From Plutella xylostella (Eukaryota; Arthropoda; Insecta; Lepidoptera; Plutellidae), in the NCBI RefSeq assembly GCF_932276165.1, contig NC_063995.1:7316001-7380000 (forward strand): a DNA stretch of 64,000 bases, written 5' to 3'. This document shows positions 32,236-45,500 of this stretch, piece after piece (the first letter of the stretch is position 1; every line of letters begins with the position of its first letter). The notes beneath the pieces were generated by a model. The model was not told the origin of the DNA, did no database searches, and worked only from the letters and a program-made list of their open reading frames with translations. A program made the position numbers and the translations under genes.

Positions 32236-33267
32236 ATGTTACAGGAATATTACAGTATGTTTTCAATAGTAATTTTAGTAACACTATGGTCTGCTCAATA
32301 TTCAGAAGGTAAGTTTGAATAACATCTATTCAGTCATCAAATCAAAACCCTTTGTGAAAATGATAACATGCTTCAGGAGTACGTGGCCTTTCGCTATGGG
32401 AGGATGCGGCATTCAGTAAATAATTAAGTTAAGTTGTATCTGTTTTACAGCGTCTAAGGCAGAATTCGTGACGTGCGGCACGATCCTGAAGCTCATGAAC
32501 ACAGATCTCCGCCTGCGGCTGCACTCTCACGACGTGAAGTACGGCTCGGGCTCCGGCCAGCAGTCGGTGACGGCGGTGGACGCGGCCGACGACAGCAACA
32601 GCCACTGGCTCGTGCGACCCGCCACCTCCGAGACTTGCAAGAGAGGGTAAGAAACATATCAGTGCCACTACAAGCCTATATAATGTCAACAGTGGTTTTG
32701 TATTCTGTACTTAATAATAAAAAATAACACATTCTGTTTCACATTCCAGGGCTCCAATAAAGTGCAACACGGTAGTGCGACTGCAGCATGTGGCCACTAA
32801 GAAAAACTTGCACTCACACTACTTCTCGTCTCCTCTGTCGAGCAACCAGGAGGTGTCCTGCTACGGAGACGAGGATGGGGAGGGCGACAGTGGAGACAAC
32901 TGGACTGTTGTGTGCAACAATGACTACTGGAGACGGGACACTCCTGTTAAGTTCAGACATGTGGACACTGCAGCGTAAGTATTAATTTCTTATGTACAAT
33001 GTTCAACTTTATTTACAAAAAACTCAAAAGTATTGGTTTGTTGGCGACTAAAAACTACTGTCTTGATATTAATTAGTTTTTTATATTTGTTACAGATATT
33101 TGGCAGGTTCTGGGCGCACATTCGGCCGGCCCATCAGTGGTCAGGGGGAAATAGTAGGAGTATCTTCACAATATGGATCCTACACTGACTGGCAAGCCAA
33201 GGAAGGTCTCTTTGTACACCCAAGTGATCCATTCCCGGGCGGACATGCAGTTCATACTGAGTTATAA
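32236..33267 (+). CDS. SDF2: Stromal cell-derived factor 2 (SDF2), ER MIR-domain protein
   Basis: Four exons, 32236-32308, 32451-32646, 32750-32974 and 33096-33267, in phase, 221 aa (human SDF2 is 211). An N-terminal hydrophobic stretch (MFSIVILVTLWSAQYSEA) serves as signal peptide. The mature part consists of three MIR repeats, with conserved FVTCGTILKL, LRLHSHDVKYGSGSGQQSVT, NLHSHYFSSPLS, NQEVSCYG and FRHVDT. The C-terminus is HTEL, a KDEL-like ER retention signal. SDF2 proteins work with ERdj3-type co-chaperones in protein folding and quality control in the ER lumen. The first exon carries only the signal peptide. A poly(A) signal is at 33639-33644. Confidence 0.93.
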
Positions 33268-34569
33268 TTATAATCATTAGACTAGTCAATTTGTAATAAT
33301 AATGTACTACATGCAATGCAATAGAAGTTTCGTACTTTTTTAAGTTATTACTAGAAACGAAAGTTGGGATGCAAACTTCCGGTTCAGAGGGATGCAATTT
33401 CTGAATTGTTGCACAAAAGGGTACACTACACCTAATGTAAATAATGATTTGGTAAGGTGATCCAAAAACTCATTCCAAATATAATGAATTGTATTTACTA
33501 AAGGGTTTTGTGATACTTTTAATTTAAGATGTGTTTATTATTTATAAAATCAGCAGAGATTAACTACAAACCATACTTATGCCACATGTGTTTTTGTTTT
33601 GGTTGCAAGATGAATATAGAAGCAAGAAGAGCATGACAAATAAAAACTAGTGAATGAAAAGCCTGTTTCATTTAATAACTTTATTGTCAAATAGTTAAGT
33701 TTTAATACAAGAGGTAAAATCAGCGCGTAACAAACCTCTGAGCTTGCAGGTTACAAACCGACAGTGCTTCAACATCATCGAATGTTGCTAATACTGAACA
33801 CGAGTATAAATGATAGCTGTTGGCGAGAAGAGAGGCACAAAACATAGTCAGGAATGTCACAGAAAGTTCAAGATTGCATTACGAATACAAGTCTGTTCTG
33901 ATGTTACTGAGGCACAGAAACAAACTTTATAAAAATATAATATAAAACTAAATAAAATGTTACAAATCCCTCACAACAGGAGTGCGGAGCTCGCACGCAC
34001 CGCGCCCCTTCAGTCTTGGCGCTGCTTATTTATAACAACTATACGAATCAATGAGAAAGTAGTTGAAATCAAAATTTCGACATTGAAATTGAATAGAAAA
34101 AACTGCAATTTCCTCAACAATATCATGGTCAAATGTATTTAAGGCATCAAGCCGAGTTATCATACTTATATTTCCTAAACATAACTTTGTGGGCTATGAA
34201 ACGCTATCGACTATCGAACACTTCCCTACAATAAAAGGATTACAAGATTAAAAAATGTAATTCTTGCAACCACATATCGCAAATAACTAAACCAATAAAT
34301 ATAAAAGATTTCCGGTGGAATATGCGGCTAAATATAGCGGATTCCGGTAGAAGCCGGCCCATCCCGCGGCGGGGACGTTAAACTTATCACAATTTGAAAA
34401 TAGAAGTGGTAGTAGGTAGGTAAATAAGTACTAAAATTAGGGCTAATTAAATTAAGAGTGTTGTTAACCTCCCTAGGCGAGTGTGCATAGAGCCTAAGAC
34501 ACTCGTCGTCGCTCCCGCGTAGTCGTTCGAAGTTCATTTCATTAATTACATCTAGTTAGCGGGCGTGGA

Positions 34570-37500
34570 CTAGCAGAGCTTGTTTGTAAGCACACTGTTG
34601 AGCTTCTCGAGCGCGTACGTGAGGTTGGTGTAGAGCTTCTTGTCGCAGCCCTGCTCCTCGATGGTGCTGAAGCGGAAGGTGCGGAAGTTCTTCTCCACGT
34701 CGATGTACGTGACCGCCTGCATCAGCGGACACAGGATGATCTTCGTGTGGTCTTGGAAGTTTATCTGAAAGAAAGATAGATGTGAAAACAGGTACATTCA
34801 ACTGTAAATCATTATTACTCTACTAAAAGAGTTTTATAAGAAGGGTAACTGCTGTATACCGATGTTCTTATGTTAAGTTACTATAGTCACAATAAAGTAA
34901 CAGACATTAAATATACTATATACTACTAAGATCCACACTTTTAATAAGACATAGTAGTATGTAATATGTAACCATAGTTAGCAAATTGGCAATTATAATA
35001 TTATGAACCGGAAAGTTCCGGCTGCAATTTAACTAGCGGCGATCAAGATAAAACGGTATTCATATTAGAAAGATGTCGCGATTGTTTGCGGAGTTCGTTA
35101 TTTATTGCCCTATTACATGAACAGAACACATTTTATAAACTGTGCGCTAAAATTGGGTAAAATATTGTAGTAAGTATATTGTGAGTTTACATAATTTGCA
35201 CCCTTAGAACAAAAGAGCCAGAAATTGTAAAAAAAATAAGAATTTAATTATGATTAGCTTTTTTCCTTGAGATGTTATTAAATCAAATTATGAAGTACAC
35301 TTTACCTGTAACGTTCCGTTTGTGAGATACATAATGACGGCGAGCGTGGTCCTGAACCACTGGTGCAGATGCGGCAGTCGGGACAGCCCGTCGCTCTCTC
35401 GCACTGGGACTGACGCACCTGTGGAAGAAAATGTAAATGAGTAAGATACAAATAAGGATAATGGTTGTGATTAGCTGGTGGTACCTAAAAACTATAGTAA
35501 TATAGAGCATATTTTATTGATAGAGACGAGCAAGTCTGGTCATTTGTGATTATTATAATAATATTGTATCTCTCCATATTTCGAACATGGGACCTCTGGA
35601 GGGCGCATTTGAAGCCACAACCAACATTATTCATTCTTATTAGGTGACTGACTACAAAGAAATATAATCTGCATAATAATAATGTGTTCCAAATCTATCT
35701 ATGTGACGATTGCAACTGTAGATGTAATGAATGATAACTGACCAGCCTTCATGAGGTGCTCGGTCATGTATCTGCGGAAGTAGGTGAGCAGCTTCATCTT
35801 CTTGTCCAGCTCGGGCGGGTACTCGCGCATCGTCATGTACTGCTCCTGCCCCTGCCGGTTTATGTAGTGCACGTTCCTATGAAAGACACAATGTGGGATG
35901 TTGAATAAACCGGAAGATGCTGATAGCTACAAGACTGCATATTGTTTTTTTACTGTGTATGTTCTGTTGGTGACTACCTGTAGGTATTCTCATAAAAGCT
36001 TTCCTTAGATAGTGAACAAAGATCAAGAAGATTGTTCATATATAAAATGAAGATAGAAAGACGAATAGATGATCATCTGTAGGGATCTAAGAACTCTAAC
36101 GTTCAAAAGCTGGACGCGCGAAAGAGTATTCTTCTAGACACTCGGTAGCGTGTTAAGCCAAGTTCAAGAAACAGAACTGGCGAGCCGCACCCTGTATATA
36201 CTCACACTCCGTTTGCCAGCATGATGAGCTTCGTAGTGTCGTTGAACATGACGCCGACGCTCTCGTCGCAGAGCTGGTAGCCGAAGCCGTACTTGTCGCT
36301 GTAGTCCACCCACTTGCCCACCCACACCAGGGGCTGCGCCGCCGGGTCGCTCATGTCGTCTGTGAGACACTCCGGACGGCACATCAGCTGGAAGGGTTAT
36401 AGGGTTAGTAGGTTCGCATAAAAAGGTCACTTAAAAAAATGTAGTTTTATGTTCATGTGAAATGGTTTGTGGACTGAAGAAAGTCACTGGGGTAGTGACT
36501 AGGTAGTGACTGGACATTAAGTTTCAGTGTGTAGTGCTGCTGACTGCAGTGGCATATGCCTCATTCAGTTTAGATTAAGCCAACCTTCTATCTCGCACTG
36601 TTGGTTTATAGGTTTCTTTTTGCGTAGCAACAACACATGAGTAAAGTAAGATGGTATCTGTTACCTTGTTGCCTAGCAGCTTGGCGAGCTGGTCGCGCAG
36701 CGCGATGAGGTTCTGCCGGTGCGAGGACGGCTCCACGGCGCGCGGCTCCGCGCCCTCGCGCTTCACCGGCGAGTCCACCGCCATCACTTGGTCTGAGGAG
36801 GAATGGGTGGTTAGTTAGAGATGATTGCATTGTTTTAGTGACAGCACAAGTCTGACGAATTTGGTGGTAAGTTACAGATCATTCAAGTGTTTTAGTGACT
36901 GCAACAAATTGGATATAAAAGCTGTATGTGTCTGCCTTTGGAAAGCCTTGTTTTACCGAGAGAAGTTCTTCAAGACACTGCAAAGTTACTCTAGAAGGCT
37001 ATTTTGTAATCTTGAGTTTTTTTATCCTTCTTGAACACCCTAGGACAAGGCAAGCAATAGAAAACACTACGCTCCATTACATCCCGCCAGCATGATCCAT
37101 CCACTTACCGCCATTGAGCTCATTGAGCGGGCGGCGCTGCAGCGAGACGCCCTCGAGCTGGTCGGTCCTGGGCGCGGTGGTGAGGCACGACAGCGGCAGC
37201 GCGCCCGGCATGATGCCCGAAGAGAAGAACTCGTGCTGGATCAGCTTGTCCACCGACGGCCGCCGCGCCGGGTTCGACTGCAGCTGCAGTACGATCATAG
37301 AGGCGGCCGGCTTGCGCAAGGAGGATGGTATCCTGGAATGAGGTTGGAAGGTGGTGAGACTGGCTGGTTAGAAATAGGGGATATGAATAAATAATATGTT
37401 GATGCTTGTTTTTAATTTTGAAGTTGAGCTAGTTATAAAGGTAAAACTGGTTTTTTGGTGAAAAAGCAGGTTTTTAATTCAGAATGTAAAAATAGAGAAC

Positions 37501-39859
37501 CTTAGTCGGTTTTTGATGGTATTTTCATTAACAATCGCCTCAGCGTACCGAGGGATGAATGTTTTCACAGTGCCAGACGATAATACGCGAATGGCTAGCT
37601 GTACTCCATCACTACAAATGAAGATTCAGTTGTATTGCACAGAAGTGACAGAAGTACATTGGTTGCTAAATTTATATGAATATGTATAGAAAAGCATGTT
37701 GTTTAAAATGTGATAATGAATCACAAGAGTAAATTGTGAGTAAAAGTGGCATTAATTACTCTGTTTATCAAGCAAGAACTTCGAAAAGTAGCTCTTAATA
37801 CTTATTTAAATTAACCTGAAGTAACTAAACTTGAGATGAGCAAGACGAAATAGTAATTCTTCAATAAACTCACCTGTACTCGCACTGTTTGATTCTCTTG
37901 TATGTATCCTTGAGTGTGGAAGTCTCAAACGGTGGCTTCCCCACCAGCAGTGTGTACATGATGCAGCCCAAACTCCAGATGTCTACTTCGAAGGAATGCC
38001 CCTTCTTCGTCAGGATTTCTGGTGCTATGTAGTTGGGGGTGCCACATAAAGTCTGCTTTCTTTCACCTGTGGATGGAAACCAATTATGATCATAGTTTAA
38101 AGTTATCAGATAACAAGTTTTTTATAATTTATTGTATATTGAATAAAACATAAGTAATCATGTATACAGAACACAGTTTGCATAAAAGTTTCTTTCTGAA
38201 AGAATCATCCTACCGTCATATTCAATTCGTGCTGCAAGACCAAAGTCTCCTATCTTGACATGGAGATCATCATCAAGGAACAAGTTTCCGAGCTTCAAGT
38301 CTCGGTGGATGATGCGCCGGCTGTGCAGGTACTGGACTCCGAGCAGGATCTGGTGCATATAGAACCTCGTCTCCGGCTCTGTGATTGCTTTTCTACGCTT
38401 GTGCAGCTCCATCATTGACTGTAGAGTAGAAAATTAATTAACAATATGATAATCTGATAAGTTTACTGCTAATTTTTTTACTAGTTCCAAAAGATATTAT
38501 TTATTTATTTATTTATTTACTTTGGAGTACCAACAACATGCACATAAAATCATCTTATTAACATTTACAAATATACTTAAGTCTATACATGCATATCAAT
38601 TACAGGTACCCTCATCATTCATTAAATTACATTTTAAATCTTAATTAACATCTACAATTTTACGGTACTTGATTCCCAATACAATATAAATATAATGATA
38701 ATTCTTACACGCAATGCAATACAAAAAATTAATAAATAAAATTAATTTAAATACATTATTGAAAAAAATTATAGTGGAACCTTCCCATGAATGGTAACAA
38801 AAAAGGAGGATGGAGGTCAATGGGCCTCACTCTGCTACTACAACAACCCAAGGAGATACAAAGTAGAGAAAGAGATTGCTTATTATAGCCCACTGCTATA
38901 GATTGCAATGATGCAAACAAATGAAAAGTGAAAAAAAAAAAAAAAAAAAAAAAAATTATTGAAAAAAAAAATATCATATTATACATAAATAAGATATTAA
39001 ATAAGATATTAAAAAAAATGTTTTTTCTACAATAGATAAATATGAAAATTTCACAAATCAAAACTCAATTTTCCTACAGAGGGATCAAACTAGAGACCTC
39101 TGATTTTTTAAGGAAAGCTTCTACAATTTGACTTTCAGAGGCCGCTTTTCAATAAGAACAGATGCAGCAGGCTAACCTAACATCAAACTTAAAACCAACT
39201 GTACTCACCCGTCTTTTGCACAGTTCAAGTATGATGTAAATATTGAGGGAGTCCTCGAAGAAGCTGTGGAAGCCGACGACGTGTTTGTGCAGCAGCGAGC
39301 GGTGGATGGAGATCTCCTGAGCCATCTTCTCCTTCTGGCTGGACTTCACCATCAGCTTCTTGGACACTATCTTCCCAGCCCATATCTGGTTGGTCGCTAT
39401 GTCTTGGATTTCGTAGCATTTCGCAAAGCCACCCTAAAATATGTACATGTCGTTTTAGAAAGACGTTAAAATACGAATGTTACCTGAACTCGACATCTGT
39501 TTTGTGTTTACCGAGCCGATGTTTGGTGCTTAGTGTAAGAAAATAGGCTTGTTTCATTGATAAATACATTCTAGTTATAAGTTAAGTCCTAACGGTCAGG
39601 TTGAACTGCAAGAGGAACAGGTGTTTTATGAAGAGGGTCACAAAATCATCGTCTATTTTTATGACTTCGATTATGTTTCAGAGTAATGTAAAGGTTCACC
39701 ATAATAGCCCAAAGACATTGAATTACGTAAAATAAAGAGGAATAAAGCTTAAAAACTCACCTTGCCAAAGAATCTCAATCTCTGATACGTGCTGTTAGTT
39801 TGAGGATCATGAATAATTTCAGGAATTTCCTTCTTTTCATCTTCTTTGATCGACGTCAT
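34570..39859 (-). CDS. polo: Polo kinase (PLK1 type)
   Basis: Ten exons: 39859-39761, 39433-39209, 38418-38214, 38066-37874, 37332-37109, 36792-36665, 36387-36206, 35876-35743, 35418-35306 and 34764-34570. All are in phase and give 565 aa (Drosophila Polo is 576). This Ser/Thr kinase acts at centrosomes, kinetochores and the midzone in mitosis and cytokinesis. The kinase domain shows GKGGFAKCYE across the exon 1/2 junction, AGKIVSKK, HRDLKLGN, DFGLA, and the T-loop KQTLCGTPNYIAPE. Polo-box 1 has WVGKWVDYSDKYGFGYQLC with the phosphopeptide-binding Trp. Polo-box 2 has HQWFRTTLAVIMYLTNG and DHTKIILCPL with the His and Lys that contact phosphate. All catalytic residues are present. The gene converges with SDF2. 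A minus-strand poly(A) signal is at 33685-33680. Confidence 0.96.
38498..38968. mobile_element. LINE 3'-end remnant and A-rich tract in polo intron 2
   Basis: From 38498 a TTTA tetramer run is followed by 'ctttggagtaccaacaacat', resembling the 3' end of the LINE at 57725-59720 (minus strand). A second non-coding piece (about 38775-38935) ends in a run of about 23 A (38936-38955). No coding region. Confidence 0.55.
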
Positions 39860-40156
39860 TTTTACACTAGCTTAAATATACACTAAATTCTAAATAAATG
39901 TTAAAATAACAATAAACTTTTGATGATTGTATCAATTCACAAAGGAGATTTTCAAACGGCTGCGTGTTTGAACATTTGATTTGAAGTTGATGTTTGTGAA
40001 CCGTTGCATCATTTCGGCCAATCGCCATCCAGTATTTTCTACCAAATGATACCAGCTAAAATAAAAATAAAAACTATTCTGTTGACCATAGACTAAAGAG
40101 GTGAACATACTCTTATTTGCCAGGCTGTACAACATAACTTATTTTGTTCTTTGTAA

Positions 40157-40400
40157 AGGCGTCGACACACTGGCGGACGCGGCTGTCAGCCGCGACTGAT
40201 AGTGTGCACGGTCTTTTGGGACAGTTCGTGCAGATCGTTCTCGGACATCTAAAAGCTGAAGGTGAGTCCAAGGTTACGTTCGCGACTTACGTCCGATAGT
40301 AACACTAAACAGCGTAGTGTACCTTCCTTACCTAGATACCTTTAAAAGTCGCAGCTGACAGCTGCGTCCGTAAGCCGCCTCCGCTAGTGTGTCGGCGCCT
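40157..40400. mobile_element. TIR element with TAA target duplication
   Basis: 244 bp, with left end AGGCGTCGACACACTGGCGG and right end CTAGTGTGTCGGCGCCT, flanked by TAA at 40154-40156 and 40401-40403. Second-level inverted blocks (cgcggctgtcagc and gctgacagctgcg) follow. The 3-bp TAA target fits PIF/Harbinger mini-elements by inference. It has no coding capacity. It lies about 300 bp upstream of the polo start codon. Confidence 0.8.
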
Positions 40401-41503
40401 TAAGCTATTTTGTGCCGCGGTCGCGAACTCTTCAAGAAAGTTTAATAAGCTCTATGGTATGCCAGACCGGAAGTTAAGGGGTCGCAAACATGTCGCAAAG
40501 TCGAAAAAAATTTTTGGCGGCAAGTTTGCAAAAAATAAAAATAAAAATTAGGCATGCCTGCCATTGCCATGCATGGGTACCTATAGCTCATTTTAATTGG
40601 CCATGCTAACTTTCTGAACAAGAATGAAATGCTTAAAACCGTTTCGAGGAATATGCTTCCAGTACAATTTCTGGTCATCAGATTTTAAATTAAGTCTCTA
40701 TTTTATTAATTATTCAATAAAAACTAATAACCTTCATTTGTCCTTTCTATGACGACGATAAGGATCATAGAGTATAATAACATTTGCCTACAAAACAAAA
40801 GTAAACGTCAAACGTCAATAAACGCAAACCTCATGTACTCTGTGAACCTCACAGCCCGTGTCACCCGTGTGCACAGAGTAGGTGCCCGTGTGTTTATTTC
40901 TCTTTATTGAATTTATTTATTTATTTTCTACCTTGTTTTGAATCTCTACTACGAATAAATAATAAACCAGTGGATACTACGATGACAACAAGAACAGAGA
41001 TAGTATTTCTTCAGTGAGTATTATTGCTTCACAGAGTATTATTTGTAGGTTAAGAGTTAGATGACAGATGACAATGACATTCTACCTCACTGACGTTAAG
41101 TGACACTTGCTTTTTTTGTGGCGCAGGCAAAGATATTTATTTTAGTATTGATTCTGTGACGTCATACATCCATTCAGCCGGCCACATTTTAAAATTATAT
41201 TAAAAATAGTTGTAATGAATAAAAATCAAAAATAACGAAATTAGTTTCTTAAAATGGTCTATATTTTCGAAATAAATGATAAAAAATACATATCATAAAT
41301 TGGTAGCATGGCCAATTTAATATTTTGAATTTTACTTTTCATCATCATCAGCTTATAGCAGTCCTCTGCTGGAGGTAGGCCTCTCCCAAAGCATGCCACT
41401 AATATAAATAAAATTAACTCAACTTAGTGCAAATTAATTGGTACACCTATAAGTACCTAGAACTTATTTTCCGATGTTTAGGTTTATTAGTGATGACCAC
41501 AAG

Positions 41504-42281
41504 TAGGGTTGCCAACATTTTTTCACCAAATTATAGTATATTTCAAAATAAGTTATAAAAAATATAGGACACTAAAGAAAAATATAGTACATTTTTTGAA
41601 AATCGAATAAAACACTAATTTGTTACTCAGTTATTTTTATTTTTGTAAAAATTGTACTTTTTTGCACTTTTTGCATCTTTTAAAAGTTTTTTATCTAATA
41701 TAAACGTATTAAATGCTTTTTCGCACTCTATGTTTAAGTTTATAAAAATAAGATAAGGGTAAGATTTTTCCCATTCGGGTTTGTATTTTTGTAACCGTTT
41801 TTCAGTTTTCCGCTTTTTAGTAGGCGTTACTGCACTTTCACTGTCACTACTACTGTTATTATTTTCCATTTTAGGTTTTTTTAAATCTCAGTATTATCAA
41901 AACACTTAATAAAAAACTTGAAACTCAAAACAAAACAAAACAACGGCGCGCAACGTGAAAACTTTTTCACAGAAAAAAGGAAGAACTTTGACATTGTCAG
42001 TTTGACTTTGACGTTTGACGCTTCACGTTCGGATACATGTACAGCCCGCCCGCCTGCATCTTGCGCCGCGCCACGCGCCCCGTCTCGCAGGTTTTGAGCG
42101 CGAATTTTTCATAATAGTTGAATTGTTTGGAAAATGACCTCGCGCATCGTTTTATTACTGTGAAAAGTGTACCTACTGAAATATAGTATTTTTGCGTACT
42201 ATATTTTAGTTCAACAGTATATAGTACGAAGAGCCAAAATATAGTACAATACTATATAATATAGTACGGTTGGCAACCCTA
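41504..42281. mobile_element. hAT-superfamily DNA element remnant with 8-bp target duplication
   Basis: 778 bp with inverted ends TAGGGTTGCCAAC and GTTGGCAACCCTA, flanked by the direct repeat ACCACAAG at 41496-41503 and 42282-42289. The 8-bp duplication and TAGGG ends are hallmarks of hAT. On the minus strand, 41869-41627, an 80-aa frame starts MENNNSSSDS and contains KKRKTEKRLQKYKPEWEKSY. It resembles the basic start of hAT-type transposases before the BED finger. No transposase core is left, so it is non-autonomous. Repeated 'tatagtac' motifs fill the subterminal regions. Confidence 0.88.
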
Positions 42282-42589
42282 ACCACAAGAGTGATGCTGT
42301 AGGAAGGAAACTCGAACGTAAGTGATAAGCTTTATCTCCCTCTCAGTTATATTTCCTGCTTATTTATATTGACTGCAGTGTGCTGCTGTATCTCATTTGT
42401 GCGAATAAATAAATAGCTGCCATTACAGGAATCAAGTTCAATGTCGTGTTGTAAGCGGCCAGTGTTAGTTGCAGACGTTATTTCAAAATCACCCTTTTCC
42501 ACTGTTTGATAATGTTGTAGGCTGGTTTAATACTGTCACCGGCGTTGTTATTGATAAACATAGGTGTATTTTTTGTCCAACTACCCACC

Positions 42590-45500
42590 ATGGTCGTCTT
42601 ACATGGTCCATATAAAATGGTTAACGTTGGATTAGTGTTTTTTGGTGCTTTTATTTTCCATGAAGGTGCTAGTATTCGTCTTCTTACGACTGATGAATGT
42701 AAGTAGAAACATTACCTAATTATTATCTATGTATCCGTACCATTGTGATTAGTAATGATTAAATTTAAAAGAAAAGGTAAATCTTCAGAATCCATAAAAT
42801 TGCATTTTAACTCATTATAAATTTAATTCAGGTCGCACGTGATGTTTAGTTATGCTTATGGAATCTTTTCTAGCCTCATTTCAATAAATACATAATATAG
42901 TCAATAAACAATTTGCCCTTTAGAAGATATTCTAATGAGTCATTCTTAAACGTAATCTAGCAGCACTACCAATACCATTAACATATTATCCCTATTAGGA
43001 TAACAATTAATACTAACAAAAGGCAAACCTGCATTATCTACGACCAAGTACCTACATCATAGATCACAAACAACACACATTATCACACTGAAAACTGAAA
43101 TGCACTTTATGCTTCACAAATAAGAATCCTCTTGCTCTTGTTCACAAGTTTGTTCAAGACGACCATTAATTTAAACTCGTATGTGGCTTGAATCCACGCA
43201 GCTGTGGGTGCAGGGGGGCTCCCTGCAGCGGACTGAAGAAGCCTCTTCAGGCAGGCACAGCCTTACCCGAGGTCATGGAACTGTCACGCACGCGAAACTA
43301 TAATCTAATCATTTGTCGTAAACAATGTTCTGCATGCCACGGAACTGGGTGAACTTTGCTTGTTGGCAGGTTCAGTGGAGAAAATACCTTGAGTGGAGAG
43401 TAATAAGGTTAAATATATATGGTTAGAGGTTTCTTATTTGGTTTCGTGACCTGTGAAGACGTTGAAAATATAACGGATTGCGTGTTGAGGGTCCTGCGTC
43501 CTGCGTCAAATTGATTCCTGACTCCAGAACCAATGGAAACCAAGGTCACTGGAAGATTATGTAATCTTAGGAGCTTAAAATTAAAAGATTTCGTTGTCCT
43601 GCAGTGGAGAACCACATCAGCCCCGAAGACTTGAAGCAGTTTGAGATGATGCTCACTGTCACCACGGCGGTGCCGGGGGCTAACGACACCGACTATGCTG
43701 ACGCATATGCAGATGTAAGTATGTTGCTCCAACAAAATTACCCGTATGTTTAATGTTGCAATCGAATAAGAAGACGTAATCTCTCTTGAATACCTAAACA
43801 TAAATATTAACCAGCAAAACCAGCTTACTGTTAACATACCTACATACTATTACCTGGATAAATAAATACTCTCTATCGCGTGTCTCCACTGTGTGGTAGG
43901 CAATGATTACGGATTTCCATTGGCCACGATCCTGCCCTTTGTGTCTATACATGCTCGTCGGTTATAGGCCCTTACTAGAGTCCTTTATTTATAAACTTGC
44001 TGGTTACTTGTATCCTGAAGGGCTAGTACGGGGCGCAATTAAGATGTGGCAAAAGTTTTGCATCGCGCAGCCTCAAGAGCGAGCGCGACGGAGAACTTTT
44101 GTCATGCGTGCTATGAACACTGCTGACCCTATGCCGTATCTATCCACCAGCTAGACGACGAGGATGACATCAGGGTGGGAGTGCCCGCCACGGTGGACTG
44201 CTTCGGCCTGGGCCCGCTGGCGCGGCAGCTGCGCTGGTTCGTGGACATGCGGCCTGATTCCAAGCAGACGGTCAACACGCACTACTACTTCATGTCCAGG
44301 AGTAGAAGGAAGAGGGTTCAGGTAAGGCTTCTAAATGGATGTTTTTTAGATCTGGTTTAATACGTTAAACATGTGACTTACGAGTCAGTACTGACTACTG
44401 AATAAGTAATCAGTATTATCAAATCGGTCAAATATTATCCATTACAGTTTATAGTAATACTCGGAGACTTAAAAAAAATTAAATGACAGAGTTAAAAAAA
44501 TACATACAGAGGAATTAAGAACCTCCTCATTTTTTCGAAGTCGGTTAAAAATACGTGAGTATACCTACTAATAAGTAGTACCCTTTACCAAGTGTACACT
44601 AGATAATAACGTTACACTTACTTTAAAAACTTCAATTAAGATATACAGGAATTCTGAGTATGTTAGGTTAGGCATAACATGCCCATATATATAGTATCTA
44701 AGTACCTAACTGTTTCAGGGGTTTCCTCTGCACATAAATAAGGAAGATGATACCAGTATGATACCTACATGGTACGTAATTAAATCTGCGGGCGGAAACC
44801 GATTTCCTATCAATATCCTGTGCCGACTACACACATGGCCTTAGGGAAGCACTATATGCACAGTTGTATGATAGTAGCCAGAGCCAATAACCACGACCAG
44901 GGATAAATTTTAATGAGTAAAATCACAGGCTCACAGCCCATTTAAACGGTTTTCCCCCATGTATCTTCAATTAAGGATTATCCTCTATATAGCTATCTGC
45001 CTAATAAATTGATTAATTTAACTCGAATTACCTACTATTCTATGTATAATTGATGTTTAGTGAAAAATCTAAAAAATACGTCTCGCTATCTTGGTTCTCT
45101 CTTATACATCACATAATTTATGTACAGCATCGACGGGTTTACTTAGTACTTACCTGGCTGACCAGAACCAGAGGTAACGCGGAGTCATGTCGTATACCCT
45201 CGAGCTTGTTAAACATGGTAGGATCAAAGATGTGCATCATGACGAGCTGAGTCATCCCCTTAGGCTTATTATACTTAAGTACCTCTTCTAAACACCGTGT
45301 ATATCTCAACCACCACGGCTCGCAGGTGCTAGCAGGCGAGCAGTTCGGTCTGGAGTGGGTGGACTTCGACCCTCAGAGGAAGACCGTGCTCATAGTGCAC
45401 GGCTTCATGAGCCACAGCAACGCCTCGTGGGTCAACGACATGGCTGCGGCCTTTCTGCAATGGGTGAGTATATATAGTGGAACTAATGGATTTTAATGCC

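Larger units (their letters stand above)
39860..42589. other. Intergenic between polo and the lipase gene
   Basis: No host coding region is supported. It holds the polo 5' region (39860-40155), a TIR element (40157-40400), non-coding AT-rich DNA, a short dispersed repeat on the minus strand (41341-41395), and a hAT-like element (41504-42281). The lipase promoter should lie in 42282-42589. Confidence 0.6.
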
